A stretch of 64,000 nucleotides of DNA from Staphylococcus sp. NRL 16/872 (GCF_022815905.2 NZ_CP119327.1:372001-436000); one strand, 5' to 3'; positions 16,394 through 25,505 are shown, counted from the stretch's first letter. Made by a program: numbers and translations. Notes: generated by a model from the letters alone, not told the origin.

Positions 16394-17461
16394 TTATTTG
16401 GCGTCTAAACCGATAATCTCACTTACGTTATTATAGTTGTTTTGTTTTAAATAAGACGCAATGTCTTTATTAATTTTCTTAGTTAATCCAGGTCCTTCAA
16501 TTACTAAAGATGAATAAATTTGTACTAATGATGCACCATTTCTCATCATTTGAATTGCATCTTCTGCGCTAAAGATACCACCTGTACCAATAATCAAGAA
16601 TTCACCGTTAGTTTGTTGGTACGCCCATTTCACTAACTCTAAGTTTCTTTTGAAAAGGGGTTTCCCACTTAGGCCACCATCTTCCACTTTATTAGATGAT
16701 ATTAAGCCATCACGTTTACGTGTAGTATTTGCTAAAATCATACCATCAAATGTTTCAGTAATCGCTGGTAATATATTTTTAAAACCATCAAGTTCTAAAT
16801 CGGAAGTTAATTTTAAGAAAATAGGAACATTAACTTCTGTATGAGCTTTAAAATCTTTCAATGCTTTACATAACATTGAAAATTCATCTTTATCATGGAA
16901 ACTTTGTAAATTCTCAGTATTTGGAGAACTAATGTTAACAGTGAAGAACGAAACATCGGCTTTAAATGTATCAATAACCTTGATGTAGTCCTGATAGCGT
17001 TCGTTATAAGGTGTTGTTTTATTTACACCTACATTTAAGCCGACTGGAATATTGTATGCATGACGACGTAGGTTCCATAATGCTCTATTCATACCCATAT
17101 TGTTGAAGCCCATGCGATTAATTAAAGCGTTATCTTCGATTAAACGATACATACGTGGTTTTGGATTACCATCTTGAGGTTTAGGTGTAATACCACCTAA
17201 CTCTAAGGCACCGAAGCCAGCATGTTGAAGAGCTTTAGGTACTTCACATGATTTATCGAATCCTGCAGCTAAGCCAACAGGGTTATTAAATGTAATACCT
17301 TTAATTGTTTGAGACAGTGATGGGTTATCGTAAGTGAATAATTTGTGGATGATTGGTAATAAGAAAGGTTGTTTTTGGGCAAACTTCAAAGCGTCGATAG
17401 TCATGCCGTGTGCTTTTTCAGGGTCAAATTTGAATAAAAGTGGTTTAATTAATTTGTACAT
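16394..17461 (-). CDS. pyrD: Dihydroorotate dehydrogenase, quinone-dependent (class 2)
   Basis: Fourth step of pyrimidine synthesis, oxidising dihydroorotate to orotate with FMN and membrane quinone. At 355 aa it has the N-terminal hydrophobic extension (MYKLIKPLLFKF...) of class 2 enzymes. FMN-site motifs are FNNPVGLAAGFDK and NRMGFNNMG. The catalytic-serine region is FFTVNISSPNT, and the phosphate site is IIGTGGIFSAEDA. The start is 17461, where AGGAG stands 8 bases upstream; the longer frame to 17506 has no site. It stands apart from the other pyr genes, as usual for class 2 PyrD in staphylococci. Confidence 0.94.
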   Translation of the reverse strand: MYKLIKPLLFKFDPEKAHGMTIDALKFAQKQPFLLPIIHKLFTYDNPSLSQTIKGITFNNPVGLAAGFDKSCEVPKALQHAGFGALELGGITPKPQDGNPKPRMYRLIEDNALINRMGFNNMGMNRALWNLRRHAYNIPVGLNVGVNKTTPYNERYQDYIKVIDTFKADVSFFTVNISSPNTENLQSFHDKDEFSMLCKALKDFKAHTEVNVPIFLKLTSDLELDGFKNILPAITETFDGMILANTTRKRDGLISSNKVEDGGLSGKPLFKRNLELVKWAYQQTNGEFLIIGTGGIFSAEDAIQMMRNGASLVQIYSSLVIEGPGLTKKINKDIASYLKQNNYNNVSEIIGLDAK

Positions 17462-17704
17462 AATAAATGCTCCTATTTCATTGTATTTGAGGCTTACTAT
17501 CCTCATTTAATATCATTGAAAACATTCTTATATTAGACTAGCATTTTCAACTGTAATTGCATAGTTAAATTCTTTAGTGTTTGAAAATTTGCCTTATCTT
17601 AATTTACATATTTAAATAAAGAGATTTTCGTGAAAGATTAGCTGAGGCATTTTCAGGAAATATAATAATTAAATACTGATACAAAATTAAAGGAGGCTGA
17701 CGTC

Positions 17705-18559
17705 ATGAAAAAAGAATGGCAAGACCAATTACCGTTAGACCATATACAAGACATTACATCAGTGAGTGGTGGGGATGTGAACGAAGCGTTTAAGGTAACG
17801 ACGCAAGATGAACCGTATTTCTTATTAGTCCAACGCAATCGCGATAAGTCTTTCTATGCAGCAGAAATTGCGGGACTTAATGCGTTTGAAGAAGCGGATG
17901 TAACAGCGCCACGTGTTATTGCGAATGGCGAAATTAACGGGGATGCATACCTAATCTTAAGCTATTTAGATGAAGGAACGAGTGGAAGTCAACGTGAGTT
18001 AGGCCAACTTGTAGCTAAGATGCATAGTCAACAACAGCCTGAAGGACAATTTGGATTTGATTTACCACATGAAGGTGGGGACATTTCATTCGATAATTCA
18101 TGGTCCGATTCATGGATTGAAATCTTTGTGGAACGTCGCATGGATCACTTAAGAGATGAATTGATGCGCAAAGGTTTATGGAACGAAGAAGATAATAAAG
18201 TATACGAACAAGTGCGTACGGTGATGGTTAATGAATTGGAGGCACATAATAGTAAGCCATCGTTATTACATGGTGATTTATGGGGCGGTAATTATATGTT
18301 CCTTAAGGATGGGCGTCCTGCATTATTCGACCCAGCGCCATTTTACGGCGATAGAGAGTTTGATTTAGGCATTACCACTGTGTTTGGTGGATTTACGCAA
18401 GAATTTTATGATGAATATGAGAAACATTATCCTTCTGGAAAAGGTGCACGTAAACGTTTAGAATTTTATAGGTTATATTTATTTATGGTGCACTTACTTA
18501 AATTTGGCAATATGTATGCAAATAGTGTTAACCGCTCAATGGACGAAATATTAGCATAA
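17705..18559 (+). CDS. Fructosamine kinase family protein (FN3K-like)
   Basis: A 284-aa protein of the FN3K/aminoglycoside phosphotransferase fold. The nucleotide loop is SVSGGDVNEAF. The catalytic motif is LLHGDLWGGNYMF (Asp and Asn), and the Mg-binding motif is LFDPAPFYGDREFDL. The family phosphorylates ketosamines (fructoselysine, ribuloselysine), releasing sugars from glycated proteins or small amines. AAAGGAGG lies 8 bases before the ATG. Monocistronic, closed by a strong bidirectional terminator. Confidence 0.88.
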   Translation: MKKEWQDQLPLDHIQDITSVSGGDVNEAFKVTTQDEPYFLLVQRNRDKSFYAAEIAGLNAFEEADVTAPRVIANGEINGDAYLILSYLDEGTSGSQRELGQLVAKMHSQQQPEGQFGFDLPHEGGDISFDNSWSDSWIEIFVERRMDHLRDELMRKGLWNEEDNKVYEQVRTVMVNELEAHNSKPSLLHGDLWGGNYMFLKDGRPALFDPAPFYGDREFDLGITTVFGGFTQEFYDEYEKHYPSGKGARKRLEFYRLYLFMVHLLKFGNMYANSVNRSMDEILA

Positions 18560-18568
18560 AGACATAAA

Positions 18569-18616
18569 ATTAAGGAGGCATAGGTATCAATGTACCTGTG
18601 CCTCCTTAATTTTTTT
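18569..18616. terminator. Bidirectional terminator between the fructosamine kinase and the amidohydrolase operon
   Basis: ttaaggaggca..aggta pairs with tacct..tgcctccttaa across a short loop, followed by seven T. It serves both convergent transcripts. Confidence 0.9.
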
Positions 18617-19574
18617 ATTTTCCATCTTCGGCATCTGTAACTGTTTTAATCAACTGTTTACTATTATCATATAACAATTTTTCAAGTTCATGACGTGAGA
18701 TTAACTCTGTTGATTCAAGTTCATCCGCTAACATTGTAACCACTTGATCTGTTGTGTATGGTGCATCTGAACCATAGACGATTTTATCCATATCTACACA
18801 TTGCGCGAGATTTGGCAATTGATATGGTAATACTTTTCCAGCTAAATCGAAATAAAGCTCTTTCATCACTTGTTCTAAATCATCAGGTTGACGTTCGCTA
18901 CCAAACATCTTATTACCCATAGCGACACGTTGCGCAATCACTGGTAATAACGCACCACAATGAGGCACAATCCATTTAATGTTTGGATACTTACTGAACA
19001 CGTTGTTTTGACTCATATAAATGATGGTACGTGTTGTATCAAAGATGAATTCCATTAATGGTGCAGGAACGACTTCACTCATCGCCTCAATATTTGGTTT
19101 CGGTTCATTAGGGTGCAACGCAACGAGTGCATGACGTTCATTCAACTTAGCTAACACACTGTCTAAACGGTCATCGCCGATATAGACACCGCGTGCGTTA
19201 GTAGGTAAAGTGAAGCCTAATGCACCTTGTTGATCCAATGCCTCATCAATAGTAGCGATACTTTCATCCACTAACGGTAATGGCAACGTCGCAAAGAATC
19301 CTAATTGCTCAGGATATTTATGAGTGAAAGAAGATGCATAGTCATTTACTTCTTTCGCTAATTCAACCATCTCATTATCAGGGGCAGCACTGATGTGAGG
19401 GCTTGAAATAGAGAGTACGCCGTATTCAATTTCCATACGATTCATTAAATCTAAATATCCCTCAGGAGAGAAAGCAGGCGTCGCTACGCCGTCGCCTTTA
19501 CCATTGAAATATTTATCTAGGAATTTTGAGAATCCCGGAGAAATATAATGCGCGTGTAAATCAATTTTCTTCAT
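18615..19574 (-). CDS. Metal-dependent amidohydrolase/decarboxylase, ACMSD-like (Amidohydro_2)
   Basis: A 319-aa TIM-barrel enzyme of the amidohydrolase superfamily. The expected metal ligands are all present: HxH in DLHAHY (His7, His9), His154 in VALHPNEP, His205 in IVPHCGAL and Asp270 in YGSDAPY. ACMSD-like members decarboxylate or hydrolyse aromatic-ring cleavage products or hydroxybenzoates. It is the last gene of a three-gene operon (alpha/beta hydrolase, SnoaL-like, this gene), starting 6 bases after the SnoaL stop. A second, distantly related amidohydrolase is encoded at 21453. Substrate unknown. Confidence 0.82.
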   Translation of the reverse strand: MKKIDLHAHYISPGFSKFLDKYFNGKGDGVATPAFSPEGYLDLMNRMEIEYGVLSISSPHISAAPDNEMVELAKEVNDYASSFTHKYPEQLGFFATLPLPLVDESIATIDEALDQQGALGFTLPTNARGVYIGDDRLDSVLAKLNERHALVALHPNEPKPNIEAMSEVVPAPLMEFIFDTTRTIIYMSQNNVFSKYPNIKWIVPHCGALLPVIAQRVAMGNKMFGSERQPDDLEQVMKELYFDLAGKVLPYQLPNLAQCVDMDKIVYGSDAPYTTDQVVTMLADELESTELISRHELEKLLYDNSKQLIKTVTDAEDGK

Positions 19575-19580
19575 ATCTAT

Positions 19581-20207
19581 TTACGCTTCCTTTTCTTTAA
19601 AAGTTAACCAACTGTCGATTTCTTCATAATATGCGTTGACCTCATCTGGGCGATCGATCCCTTGAAGTTCACTGTTTACGTCATAACCAATTTCATTTAA
19701 AGCATAAGACAAGCATGCATAACTTTGTCGATAGCCTTCAAAATCTTTTTTCGGTAAATTAATTGTCGTTGGTTTGACCGGTGTTAAGCTATCTTTTTCA
19801 TAAATACATTCAAGACGCGTAATGTACCAAACGCCTTGGTCATCTTTTTCAACGCAATAAACTAATTTGGCATCAGATTGAAGTTCCATCTCCACATTCT
19901 GAATCGTTAAACGTGTTTGAATGGTTGCTTGCATAATCGCTACCGCACGTGTGTCGTTAATCCAAATTTGTGAATTGTGAATTTGATGTGGCGCGTAACG
20001 ATTCATCTCTTCTGAAGAAACAACGAATTCATGACCCGTTCCTTTAAACCATGAAATATTCACGTAAGAATCTTCAGCGAAGCATGACTCCATGCTATCC
20101 CATAGTGAATTATCACGACAGAAACGCTCAAATTGAATTAGTTCGAGAATATCTTCTTTCGCTAATAACGTTTCATTCGTATACGGCTTATTTCTTGTGA
20201 AAAGCAC
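19581..20207 (-). CDS. SnoaL-like (NTF2-fold) protein of the amidohydrolase operon
   Basis: A 208-aa protein whose first two thirds look like a SnoaL/NTF2-type cone fold: an N-terminal helix with ILELIQFERFCRDNSLWDSM, then FAEDSYVNISWFKGTGHEF and alternating beta strands through ITRLECIYEKD. Family members are isomerases, cyclases, dehydratases or small subunits of ring-hydroxylating enzymes. About 60 extra C-terminal residues are not explained. The start is GTG 20207 with AAAGGAG 10 bases upstream. It lies in an operon between the alpha/beta hydrolase (24-base gap) and the amidohydrolase (6-base gap). Confidence 0.7.
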   Translation of the reverse strand: MLFTRNKPYTNETLLAKEDILELIQFERFCRDNSLWDSMESCFAEDSYVNISWFKGTGHEFVVSSEEMNRYAPHQIHNSQIWINDTRAVAIMQATIQTRLTIQNVEMELQSDAKLVYCVEKDDQGVWYITRLECIYEKDSLTPVKPTTINLPKKDFEGYRQSYACLSYALNEIGYDVNSELQGIDRPDEVNAYYEEIDSWLTFKEKEA

Positions 20208-20231
20208 AGTCCGAACACTCCTTTATATTGA

Positions 20232-21068
20232 TTAACCCCACATTTCAAGTACTACATTTGCGAAACCTTCTGGCTCTTGAACATAACCAAGGTGGCCACC
20301 AGGAATATCAATAATTTTGATACCAGTTTGTTCAGAAATGTAGAAGTTAACTTCTTGAGGGAATGAATCTCTAGAAGCGGTACCATTTAATAAAGTAATG
20401 ATATCTTTATGTTTGTTTAAGTCGTCGATAGAAATATCTGATTCAGTATATTGACGGATTTCATATTTGAACCAACCTAACATTTCTTCAAAGCGTTTTT
20501 TACTTTCAGCGTCGTCTTCAGCTTGCGCTGGTTTAGACATATATTGTCGGTCAAGTTGACTAGTGTTTAATGTTTCGCCGAATAATTTCATTGCTTGCGG
20601 CATGCCTTCGTTAACAGCAATATCAATGATTTCAGCGTTTTTATCTTGCCAATATTTAGCATTTGGTAAGAATGTGTTGATTGGTGGTTCATGGAAAGCA
20701 ATGCGTTTAACAATGTCAGAGTGTTCTTTTAATACGTGCATTGCTACGATAGCACCTGAACTTGAACCTAATACATACACAGGTTCGTCGCTTAAGTGAT
20801 TTGCTAATTCTGCGATGTCTTGAGCATCGCGTTTCACACGGTAGCGGCTGTCTGGGTTTGATACTTCGTCTGGTAGGGGTTCTGTTAATTCGCTTTGACC
20901 ATAGCCACGACGGTCTACAGCTACGACTGTGAATTTGTCTTTTAATTGTTGTGCAAGTGGCATGTAGATGTCGCCTGTGCCATTAGCACCAGGGATGCAG
21001 ATTAATACAGGTCCATTGCCTACTTTGTGATAACGTAATTTAGCACCTTTTAATTCTAAAGTTTCCAT
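20232..21068 (-). CDS. Alpha/beta hydrolase of the amidohydrolase operon
   Basis: A 278-aa hydrolase. The nucleophile elbow is GSSSG (Ser103), the oxyanion region is CIPGANGTG (about 25-32), VDRRGYGQS is typical of the fold, and the catalytic His is probably in PGGHLGY near residue 259. It could act on an ester, lactone or C-C bond of a small metabolite. CGGAGG lies about 8 bases before the ATG. It is the first gene of a three-gene operon whose promoter must lie in or beside the repeat tract at 21107-21425. Confidence 0.82.
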   Translation of the reverse strand: METLELKGAKLRYHKVGNGPVLICIPGANGTGDIYMPLAQQLKDKFTVVAVDRRGYGQSELTEPLPDEVSNPDSRYRVKRDAQDIAELANHLSDEPVYVLGSSSGAIVAMHVLKEHSDIVKRIAFHEPPINTFLPNAKYWQDKNAEIIDIAVNEGMPQAMKLFGETLNTSQLDRQYMSKPAQAEDDAESKKRFEEMLGWFKYEIRQYTESDISIDDLNKHKDIITLLNGTASRDSFPQEVNFYISEQTGIKIIDIPGGHLGYVQEPEGFANVVLEMWG

Positions 21069-21106
21069 ATATAAAACCTCCGATTAATGTATATTTTTTA
21101 AATAGT

Positions 21107-21425
21107 TCTAAGATAGAGAGTCACTCACTTTAGTTGTAAAGAAATTCTTAGATGAACATTTACTCATTCTGTTGTGATGCTTGCCTAGGGTACAGTTTCA
21201 GCCAGAAATTCCTCACAAATAAATTTGTGGGAATTTCTAAGGTCTTCTAAAGCAGTTCTTAGATGAAGGTTACTCATTTTGTTGCGACGCTTTCTTGCGG
21301 GAAAGGCTTAAGCCTGTAGTCTTAAGCTCTTTCTTTTCCGCCAAGAGTCGCGCAACGTCATTCGTTATTCTTCTTAGAACTACTTACGTAAGTGTGTGAA
21401 CACTTACGTTCATCAATAACTCATC
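21107..21425 (+). repeat. Intergenic repeat tract, family 2, locus 1
   Basis: Tandem related modules of the kind ttctta-ag-atg...ttgttg-gacgctt-cc. The left half resembles the inverse of 60190-60340 (for example gatgcttgcc, agggtacagtttcagccag, aaattcctcac-aataaat, aggtcttctaaagcagttctta). The right half resembles the inverse of 25720-25885. A perfect 10-4-10 hairpin (acgtaagtgt/acacttacgt) is at 21386-21409. There is no coding capacity. Confidence 0.8.
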
Positions 21426-21452
21426 CCTCAGGCGTCACTCAACTATACTTCT

Positions 21453-22457
21453 TTATTTATCTAGGCCTAATAGTTTTGCGCCGTTTTTGTAGCTGATTTT
21501 GTCTTGTTCTTCTTCAGTTAAACCTAATTCGCTTAGGAATGTGCCTAATTCTTCTGGTTCCACGTAAGGATAGTCTGCTGAGTAAAGAATTCTATCTACG
21601 CCAACTTCTGCTTTTACTAAATCGAATTGTGGTTTAGTTAACATACCACTTGGTGTAATGTAGAAATTATTTTTGAAATAATAACTAATTGGATGTTCTA
21701 GGTGATCTGCAAATAAAATACTGTCCATACGTTCTAAGAAGAATGGTACGAATTCACCCCAATGTCCAATAATGACATTTAAGTTTGGATGACGATCAAA
21801 TACTCCAGATAGAACTAAATGGATAGCGTGGATACCTACGTCAACATGCCAACCGTAACCGAAGCAAGCGAATGTTGTAGCAGTTACATCTGGATAATTT
21901 CCTTTATAATATGCTTGGTAAACATCACTTTGTACTGGAGATGGATGTAAATAAATAGGCGCGTTAAGTTCTTCAGCTGCTGCGAATAAATCATCATATT
22001 CGTCTTGGTCTAAGAAACCACTTTTAGGATGGCCCATAATTAATGCGCCTTTGAAGTTTAATTCGTTAATGCAACGCTTAAATTCTTCAACAGTTGCTTC
22101 AGGTTCATTAATAGGTAATGTAGCGAAACCTACGAAACGGTCTGGATGTTCTTTCACGTATTCTGCTAAAGTATCATTTGCTTTCTTACATAATTCGATA
22201 GCGCGTTCGCCTTCTAAGTTAGAAGGGGCGCCGTTACCGTAAGATAATACTTGCATTTCAACATCATGCTCATCCATAAATTTAATACGTTTATCATGAT
22301 GAGTAATTTCATCTGCATCCGTGAAACCTGATTTTTGCTCTAAGCCATCAAGCATCGTTTTCATAGGTACACCTTTAGGATCAGATGACATATATTTCAT
22401 TGTTTCTTTTTGAATTTCATCTACAACATAGTGTTCTTCAAAGTTAATACTTTTCAT
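21453..22457 (-). CDS. Metal-dependent amidohydrolase/decarboxylase, resorcylate/dihydroxybenzoate decarboxylase-like
   Basis: A 334-aa Amidohydro_2 enzyme. In place of HxH it has ExH in NFEEHYVV (Glu7, His9), then His171 in YLHPSP, His232 in IIGHWGEF and Asp295 in YSADYPYV. Glu-x-His with these downstream ligands is the pattern of gamma-resorcylate and 2,3-dihydroxybenzoate decarboxylases, so a non-oxidative aromatic decarboxylase is the most likely activity; this is inferred from the ligands. AGGAGG precedes the ATG. It is the last gene of a tetR-SDR-amidohydrolase operon (41-base gap from the SDR). Confidence 0.82.
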   Translation of the reverse strand: MKSINFEEHYVVDEIQKETMKYMSSDPKGVPMKTMLDGLEQKSGFTDADEITHHDKRIKFMDEHDVEMQVLSYGNGAPSNLEGERAIELCKKANDTLAEYVKEHPDRFVGFATLPINEPEATVEEFKRCINELNFKGALIMGHPKSGFLDQDEYDDLFAAAEELNAPIYLHPSPVQSDVYQAYYKGNYPDVTATTFACFGYGWHVDVGIHAIHLVLSGVFDRHPNLNVIIGHWGEFVPFFLERMDSILFADHLEHPISYYFKNNFYITPSGMLTKPQFDLVKAEVGVDRILYSADYPYVEPEELGTFLSELGLTEEEQDKISYKNGAKLLGLDK

Positions 22458-22498
22458 TTGAAAAGCCTCCTAAATATTAATTATTCATAAAGGTTAAA

Positions 22499-23203
22499 TT
22501 ACCAAGGCATTGTGCCGTTACCATCGATGAATGTACCAGTTGGACCATCTTTATCAATCGTTGCAAGTTTCACAATTGGGATAACACCTTCAGATGCTGG
22601 TTTAGAGTTATTGCTGAAATCACCAACTAAATCTGTATTTGTTGAACCTGGGTCTGCAGCGTTGATTTGAATGTGTGGTAAGCCTTTAGAGTATTGCAAT
22701 GTTAACATTGTCACTGCAGATTTAGATGAACAGTAAGCGAGTGAATTCACTTTAGATTCTTGCGTATCTGGATTAGTTACCATACCAAATGAACCTAAAC
22801 CACTACTTACGTTTACTACAACAGGTTGTTCTGACTTTTCAAGAAGCGGAACAAATGTATGCATCATTCTTACAATTCCAAAAACGTTTGTGTTATAAAC
22901 TTTCTCCACATCTTCAACAGTTAAATCTGTAGGTTTAGCGAAACCACCAGAGATACCCGCATTATTCACTAAAACGTCTAAACGTCCTTCTTTATCTTCA
23001 ATTGTTTTATAAGCATTTTGAACTGAAGACTCATCCGTAACATCTAGTTGTACAAAGTCAACGCCAAGTTCTTCAGCTGCTTTTTGACCGCGTGCTTCAT
23101 CACGAGAGCCAATATAAACTTTATGGCCTTGTTCTTTTAATTCTTTCGCAGTTTCAAAGCCTAAACCTTTATTTCCACCAGTAATTAACGTAATTCTTTC
23201 CAT
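22499..23203 (-). CDS. Short-chain dehydrogenase/reductase
   Basis: A 234-aa SDR. The cofactor loop is TGGNKGLG (8-15), NNAG is in VLVNNAGISGG, and the catalytic Ser-Tyr-Lys are in VVNVSSGLG and YCSSKSAV. A PGSTNTD loop follows, as is common in the family. It probably uses NADP, but the substrate is unknown. It starts 3 bases after the TetR stop, with GAGGTG inside the regulator's last codons, so the two are co-transcribed and the SDR and downstream amidohydrolase are likely under TetR control. Confidence 0.87.
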   Translation of the reverse strand: MERITLITGGNKGLGFETAKELKEQGHKVYIGSRDEARGQKAAEELGVDFVQLDVTDESSVQNAYKTIEDKEGRLDVLVNNAGISGGFAKPTDLTVEDVEKVYNTNVFGIVRMMHTFVPLLEKSEQPVVVNVSSGLGSFGMVTNPDTQESKVNSLAYCSSKSAVTMLTLQYSKGLPHIQINAADPGSTNTDLVGDFSNNSKPASEGVIPIVKLATIDKDGPTGTFIDGNGTMPW

Positions 23204-23206
23204 TAT

Positions 23207-23764
23207 TTATTCTGTCACCTCATTAGGTAAATATAGTTGAATTAAATTATCACGAAATGTTTCATTTGATAATTTCCTTACATTTTTTTGGTATTCAAAT
23301 GTCGCAGTTGTTAAAGATTTTAAAAGCATGTCTGTTTTGAATATAGACCATGCTTCGTTATCGTAATCATTAAATAAGTCATAATAATATTGATTTAAAT
23401 TCTTGAAAAAGTTACTTGCTCTGAATAATTCAGCATTATCGTTTCCTTCAATACAAGTAAGTAAATCACTATTATCCGTTTTAAATTGTAAAAATATGTC
23501 GAGTGAATGGCTCATAATATCTCTTTTAGAAGTATAGCGTTGTTTAATTTCAAGCATTTGATTCATAATATCGTCAAAGTCGTGTTCAATAATGTGGTAA
23601 CATAAATCTCCTTTATCTTTAAAATGACGATAAAGAGTGCCCATACCAATATTTAGTTCTTTAGACAATCGATTCATACTTACATTATCTACGCCTTCAT
23701 CACGAAACAATTCAATCGCTTTATCTTCAATACGTTGCCGATTTTTTAATGCATCTTTGCGCAT
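23207..23764 (-). CDS. TetR-family regulator of the amidohydrolase/SDR divergon
   Basis: A 185-aa TetR regulator: N-terminal HTH with VSMNRLSKELNIGMGTLYRHFKDKGDLCYH at about 24-53, then a helical ligand domain. Two ATGs stand side by side; the second (23764) has the better spacing to GAGGTG, so it is chosen. It is the first gene of an operon with the SDR and amidohydrolase, and divergent from DUF2316-NmrA-VOC. A perfect dyad between the two transcripts overlaps the promoter and is the probable operator for both sides. Confidence 0.87.
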   Translation of the reverse strand: MRKDALKNRQRIEDKAIELFRDEGVDNVSMNRLSKELNIGMGTLYRHFKDKGDLCYHIIEHDFDDIMNQMLEIKQRYTSKRDIMSHSLDIFLQFKTDNSDLLTCIEGNDNAELFRASNFFKNLNQYYYDLFNDYDNEAWSIFKTDMLLKSLTTATFEYQKNVRKLSNETFRDNLIQLYLPNEVTE

Positions 23765-23791
23765 CATATCACCTCTTTAAAATTCATATTA

Positions 23792-23821
23792 TTGACAAAC
23801 GGATAATGCTCCGTTTATTAT
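23792..23821. promoter_or_regulatory. Promoter with embedded TetR-type operator (divergent)
   Basis: TTGACA (23792-23797), 18-base spacer, TATTAT (23816-23821) reading toward the plus-strand genes. The perfect inverted repeat AAACGGA-N6-TCCGTTT (23797-23816) fills the spacer. It lies 28 bases upstream of the tetR start on the other strand. Confidence 0.75.
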
Positions 23822-23894
23822 AAAGCGTGTTAATTTATATTTCAAATATTTAAGTTTTGGACATTGAAAAATTTTTAGAAAAGAGTGGATGAAG

Positions 23895-24194
23895 ATGTCA
23901 TTAAATAAAGAACAAAGACGTGTGACAAGTGAAGAACTCAAAGCGCATTTTCATGAATCAACGTTAAGTTTAGAAAATATTGCTGAAGAGATGAATATTT
24001 CTGTGGCAGATGTGGAAAAGGTATTGAACATGGATGCGCCGAATGGCTTCTTTGGAAATAAATTACAAAAATTTATTCATTTAGTTTGGGACATCCGTGA
24101 CTTAATTAATAATGATATAAAAATGAATGGTGATACACCTAAAGAATATACGTATCTAAAAGGTGAAAAAGAAGATTATTGGTTTTTACAATAG
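23895..24194 (+). CDS. DUF2316 family protein
   Basis: A 99-aa small protein with a predicted helix-turn-helix-like N-terminal half (LKAHFHESTLSLENIAEEMNIS, then VADVEKVLNM) and a conserved DIRDLINNDI / YTYLKGEKEDYWFL end. This is the pattern I associate with DUF2316. Function unknown. The second ATG (23895) is preferred, because AGAGTGG abuts the first. It is the first gene of an operon with the NmrA-like and VOC genes, divergent from tetR. Confidence 0.7.
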   Translation: MSLNKEQRRVTSEELKAHFHESTLSLENIAEEMNISVADVEKVLNMDAPNGFFGNKLQKFIHLVWDIRDLINNDIKMNGDTPKEYTYLKGEKEDYWFLQ

Positions 24195-24206
24195 GAGAGA
24201 GAAGTA

Positions 24207-25025
24207 ATGGATAAAAGTATTTTAGTTATTGGTGCTACAGGTAAACAAGGCAATGCAGTAGTTAAAGAATTATTAGAAGATGGATGGAAAGTACGTGCTT
24301 TTACACGAAATAAAAATAATGACAAATTAACGTCTATTGATAATGAAAAATTAGAAATCTTCGAAGGTGACTTAAGTAATGAAGAGAGTCTAACACAAGC
24401 AATGGATGGTCAATACGGTGTTTATAGTGTTCAACCTATCATAGTGGATAATGTAGAAGAGGAATTACGTCAAGGTAAAATGATTATTCATACAGCAGAA
24501 CAACAAGGTGTGGAATACATGGTTTACAGTACAGCAGGTGGCGTGAACCGTGATCGTACAGGCCCTCACTTTGAAGCACTTGCTGAAATTGAGAATGAAC
24601 TTAAAGTAAGCTCAATAAATTATACAATTATTAAACCATCGTTCTTTATGGATAATTTCTTAAGAATTACAAAAGTTGAAGACGGTGAAATTTATATTCC
24701 AGAATTTATTAATCGAGATGTGAAATTTGCGATGATTTCATCTATCGATATTGCTAGAATTGCTGCTAACATTTTCGCGAATACTGAACGTTTTAATTAT
24801 CAAGCTATCGAAATCGCTTCAGATGAACTTACATTAAATGAAGTAGTAAAAACATTTGCCACAGTTACTGGTAAACCTACTGAAATTAGAGGTTCATTCT
24901 CAAGTGGCACTGCTGAACGTGGCTGGCTTGAAGAGAAAGGTTACGTAGTTGACTTCAAGCAAATGGATGATATCAATCCAAATCGCTTAACGCTAGAACA
25001 ATGGATTAATAAAGTAGGTTTCTAA
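24207..25025 (+). CDS. NmrA-like NAD(P)-binding protein
   Basis: A 272-aa atypical SDR of the NmrA/HSCARG type: VIGATGKQGNAVVKEL at residues 6-21 (GxxGxxG), a FEGDLSNEESL strand, and no clear SDR Tyr-x-x-x-Lys pair in the usual place. Such proteins are quinone or flavonoid reductases, or redox sensors. AGGAGAG precedes the ATG. It lies 12 bases after the DUF2316 gene. Its association with a VOC protein and a TetR suggests electrophile or quinone handling, which is inference. Confidence 0.8.
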   Translation: MDKSILVIGATGKQGNAVVKELLEDGWKVRAFTRNKNNDKLTSIDNEKLEIFEGDLSNEESLTQAMDGQYGVYSVQPIIVDNVEEELRQGKMIIHTAEQQGVEYMVYSTAGGVNRDRTGPHFEALAEIENELKVSSINYTIIKPSFFMDNFLRITKVEDGEIYIPEFINRDVKFAMISSIDIARIAANIFANTERFNYQAIEIASDELTLNEVVKTFATVTGKPTEIRGSFSSGTAERGWLEEKGYVVDFKQMDDINPNRLTLEQWINKVGF

Positions 25026-25049
25026 TTTTTTGAAAATGAGGTAATGCAT

Positions 25050-25427
25050 ATGATTCAATCAATGTGGTTTAATTTGCACGTCGAAGATTTAGAGCGTAGC
25101 GAACAATTTTATAAGAATTTAGGATTTGAAATAAATAAAAATCCAGACATGTTAGATAAAATGGTAGGAATTCAAATAGGCCAAACGATTATTATCTTAA
25201 TTGAGAATAATCATTTTGAAAAAGTGACCCATGACACGGTAGTTTCACAACCTAATGAAGTGATCATTTCATTAGGAGTTAAAACAAATGATGAAGTAGA
25301 TGTCCTAATTGAAAAAGTTGTAGAGTCAGGTGGCAAAGTGATAGATGAACCCGGCGTATACCAAGGATATTACGGTGCAACTTTTGCAGATCCAGATGGC
25401 CATAAATATAATTTCTTAGCGTGTTAG
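25050..25427 (+). CDS. VOC/glyoxalase-family protein
   Basis: A 125-aa protein of the vicinal oxygen chelate fold: WFNLHVEDLERSEQFYKNLGFE at the N-terminus and YYGATFADPDGHKYNF at the end. Members are glyoxalases, ring-cleavage dioxygenases or resistance-binding proteins. The start is set at the second ATG (25050), 7 bases after GAGGT. It is the last gene of the divergent operon, followed by a strong terminator. Confidence 0.82.
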   Translation: MIQSMWFNLHVEDLERSEQFYKNLGFEINKNPDMLDKMVGIQIGQTIIILIENNHFEKVTHDTVVSQPNEVIISLGVKTNDEVDVLIEKVVESGGKVIDEPGVYQGYYGATFADPDGHKYNFLAC

Positions 25428-25459
25428 TTAAATAAATTTTATAAAGTACATCAATTTAT

Positions 25460-25505
25460 ATGCCCCCCAAAGTTAGAATGAGATCTAATATTGGGGGGTA
25501 TTTTT
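25460..25505 (+). terminator. Terminator after the VOC gene
   Basis: tgccccccaa (25461-25470) pairs with ttggggggta (25491-25500), followed by five T. Confidence 0.9.
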
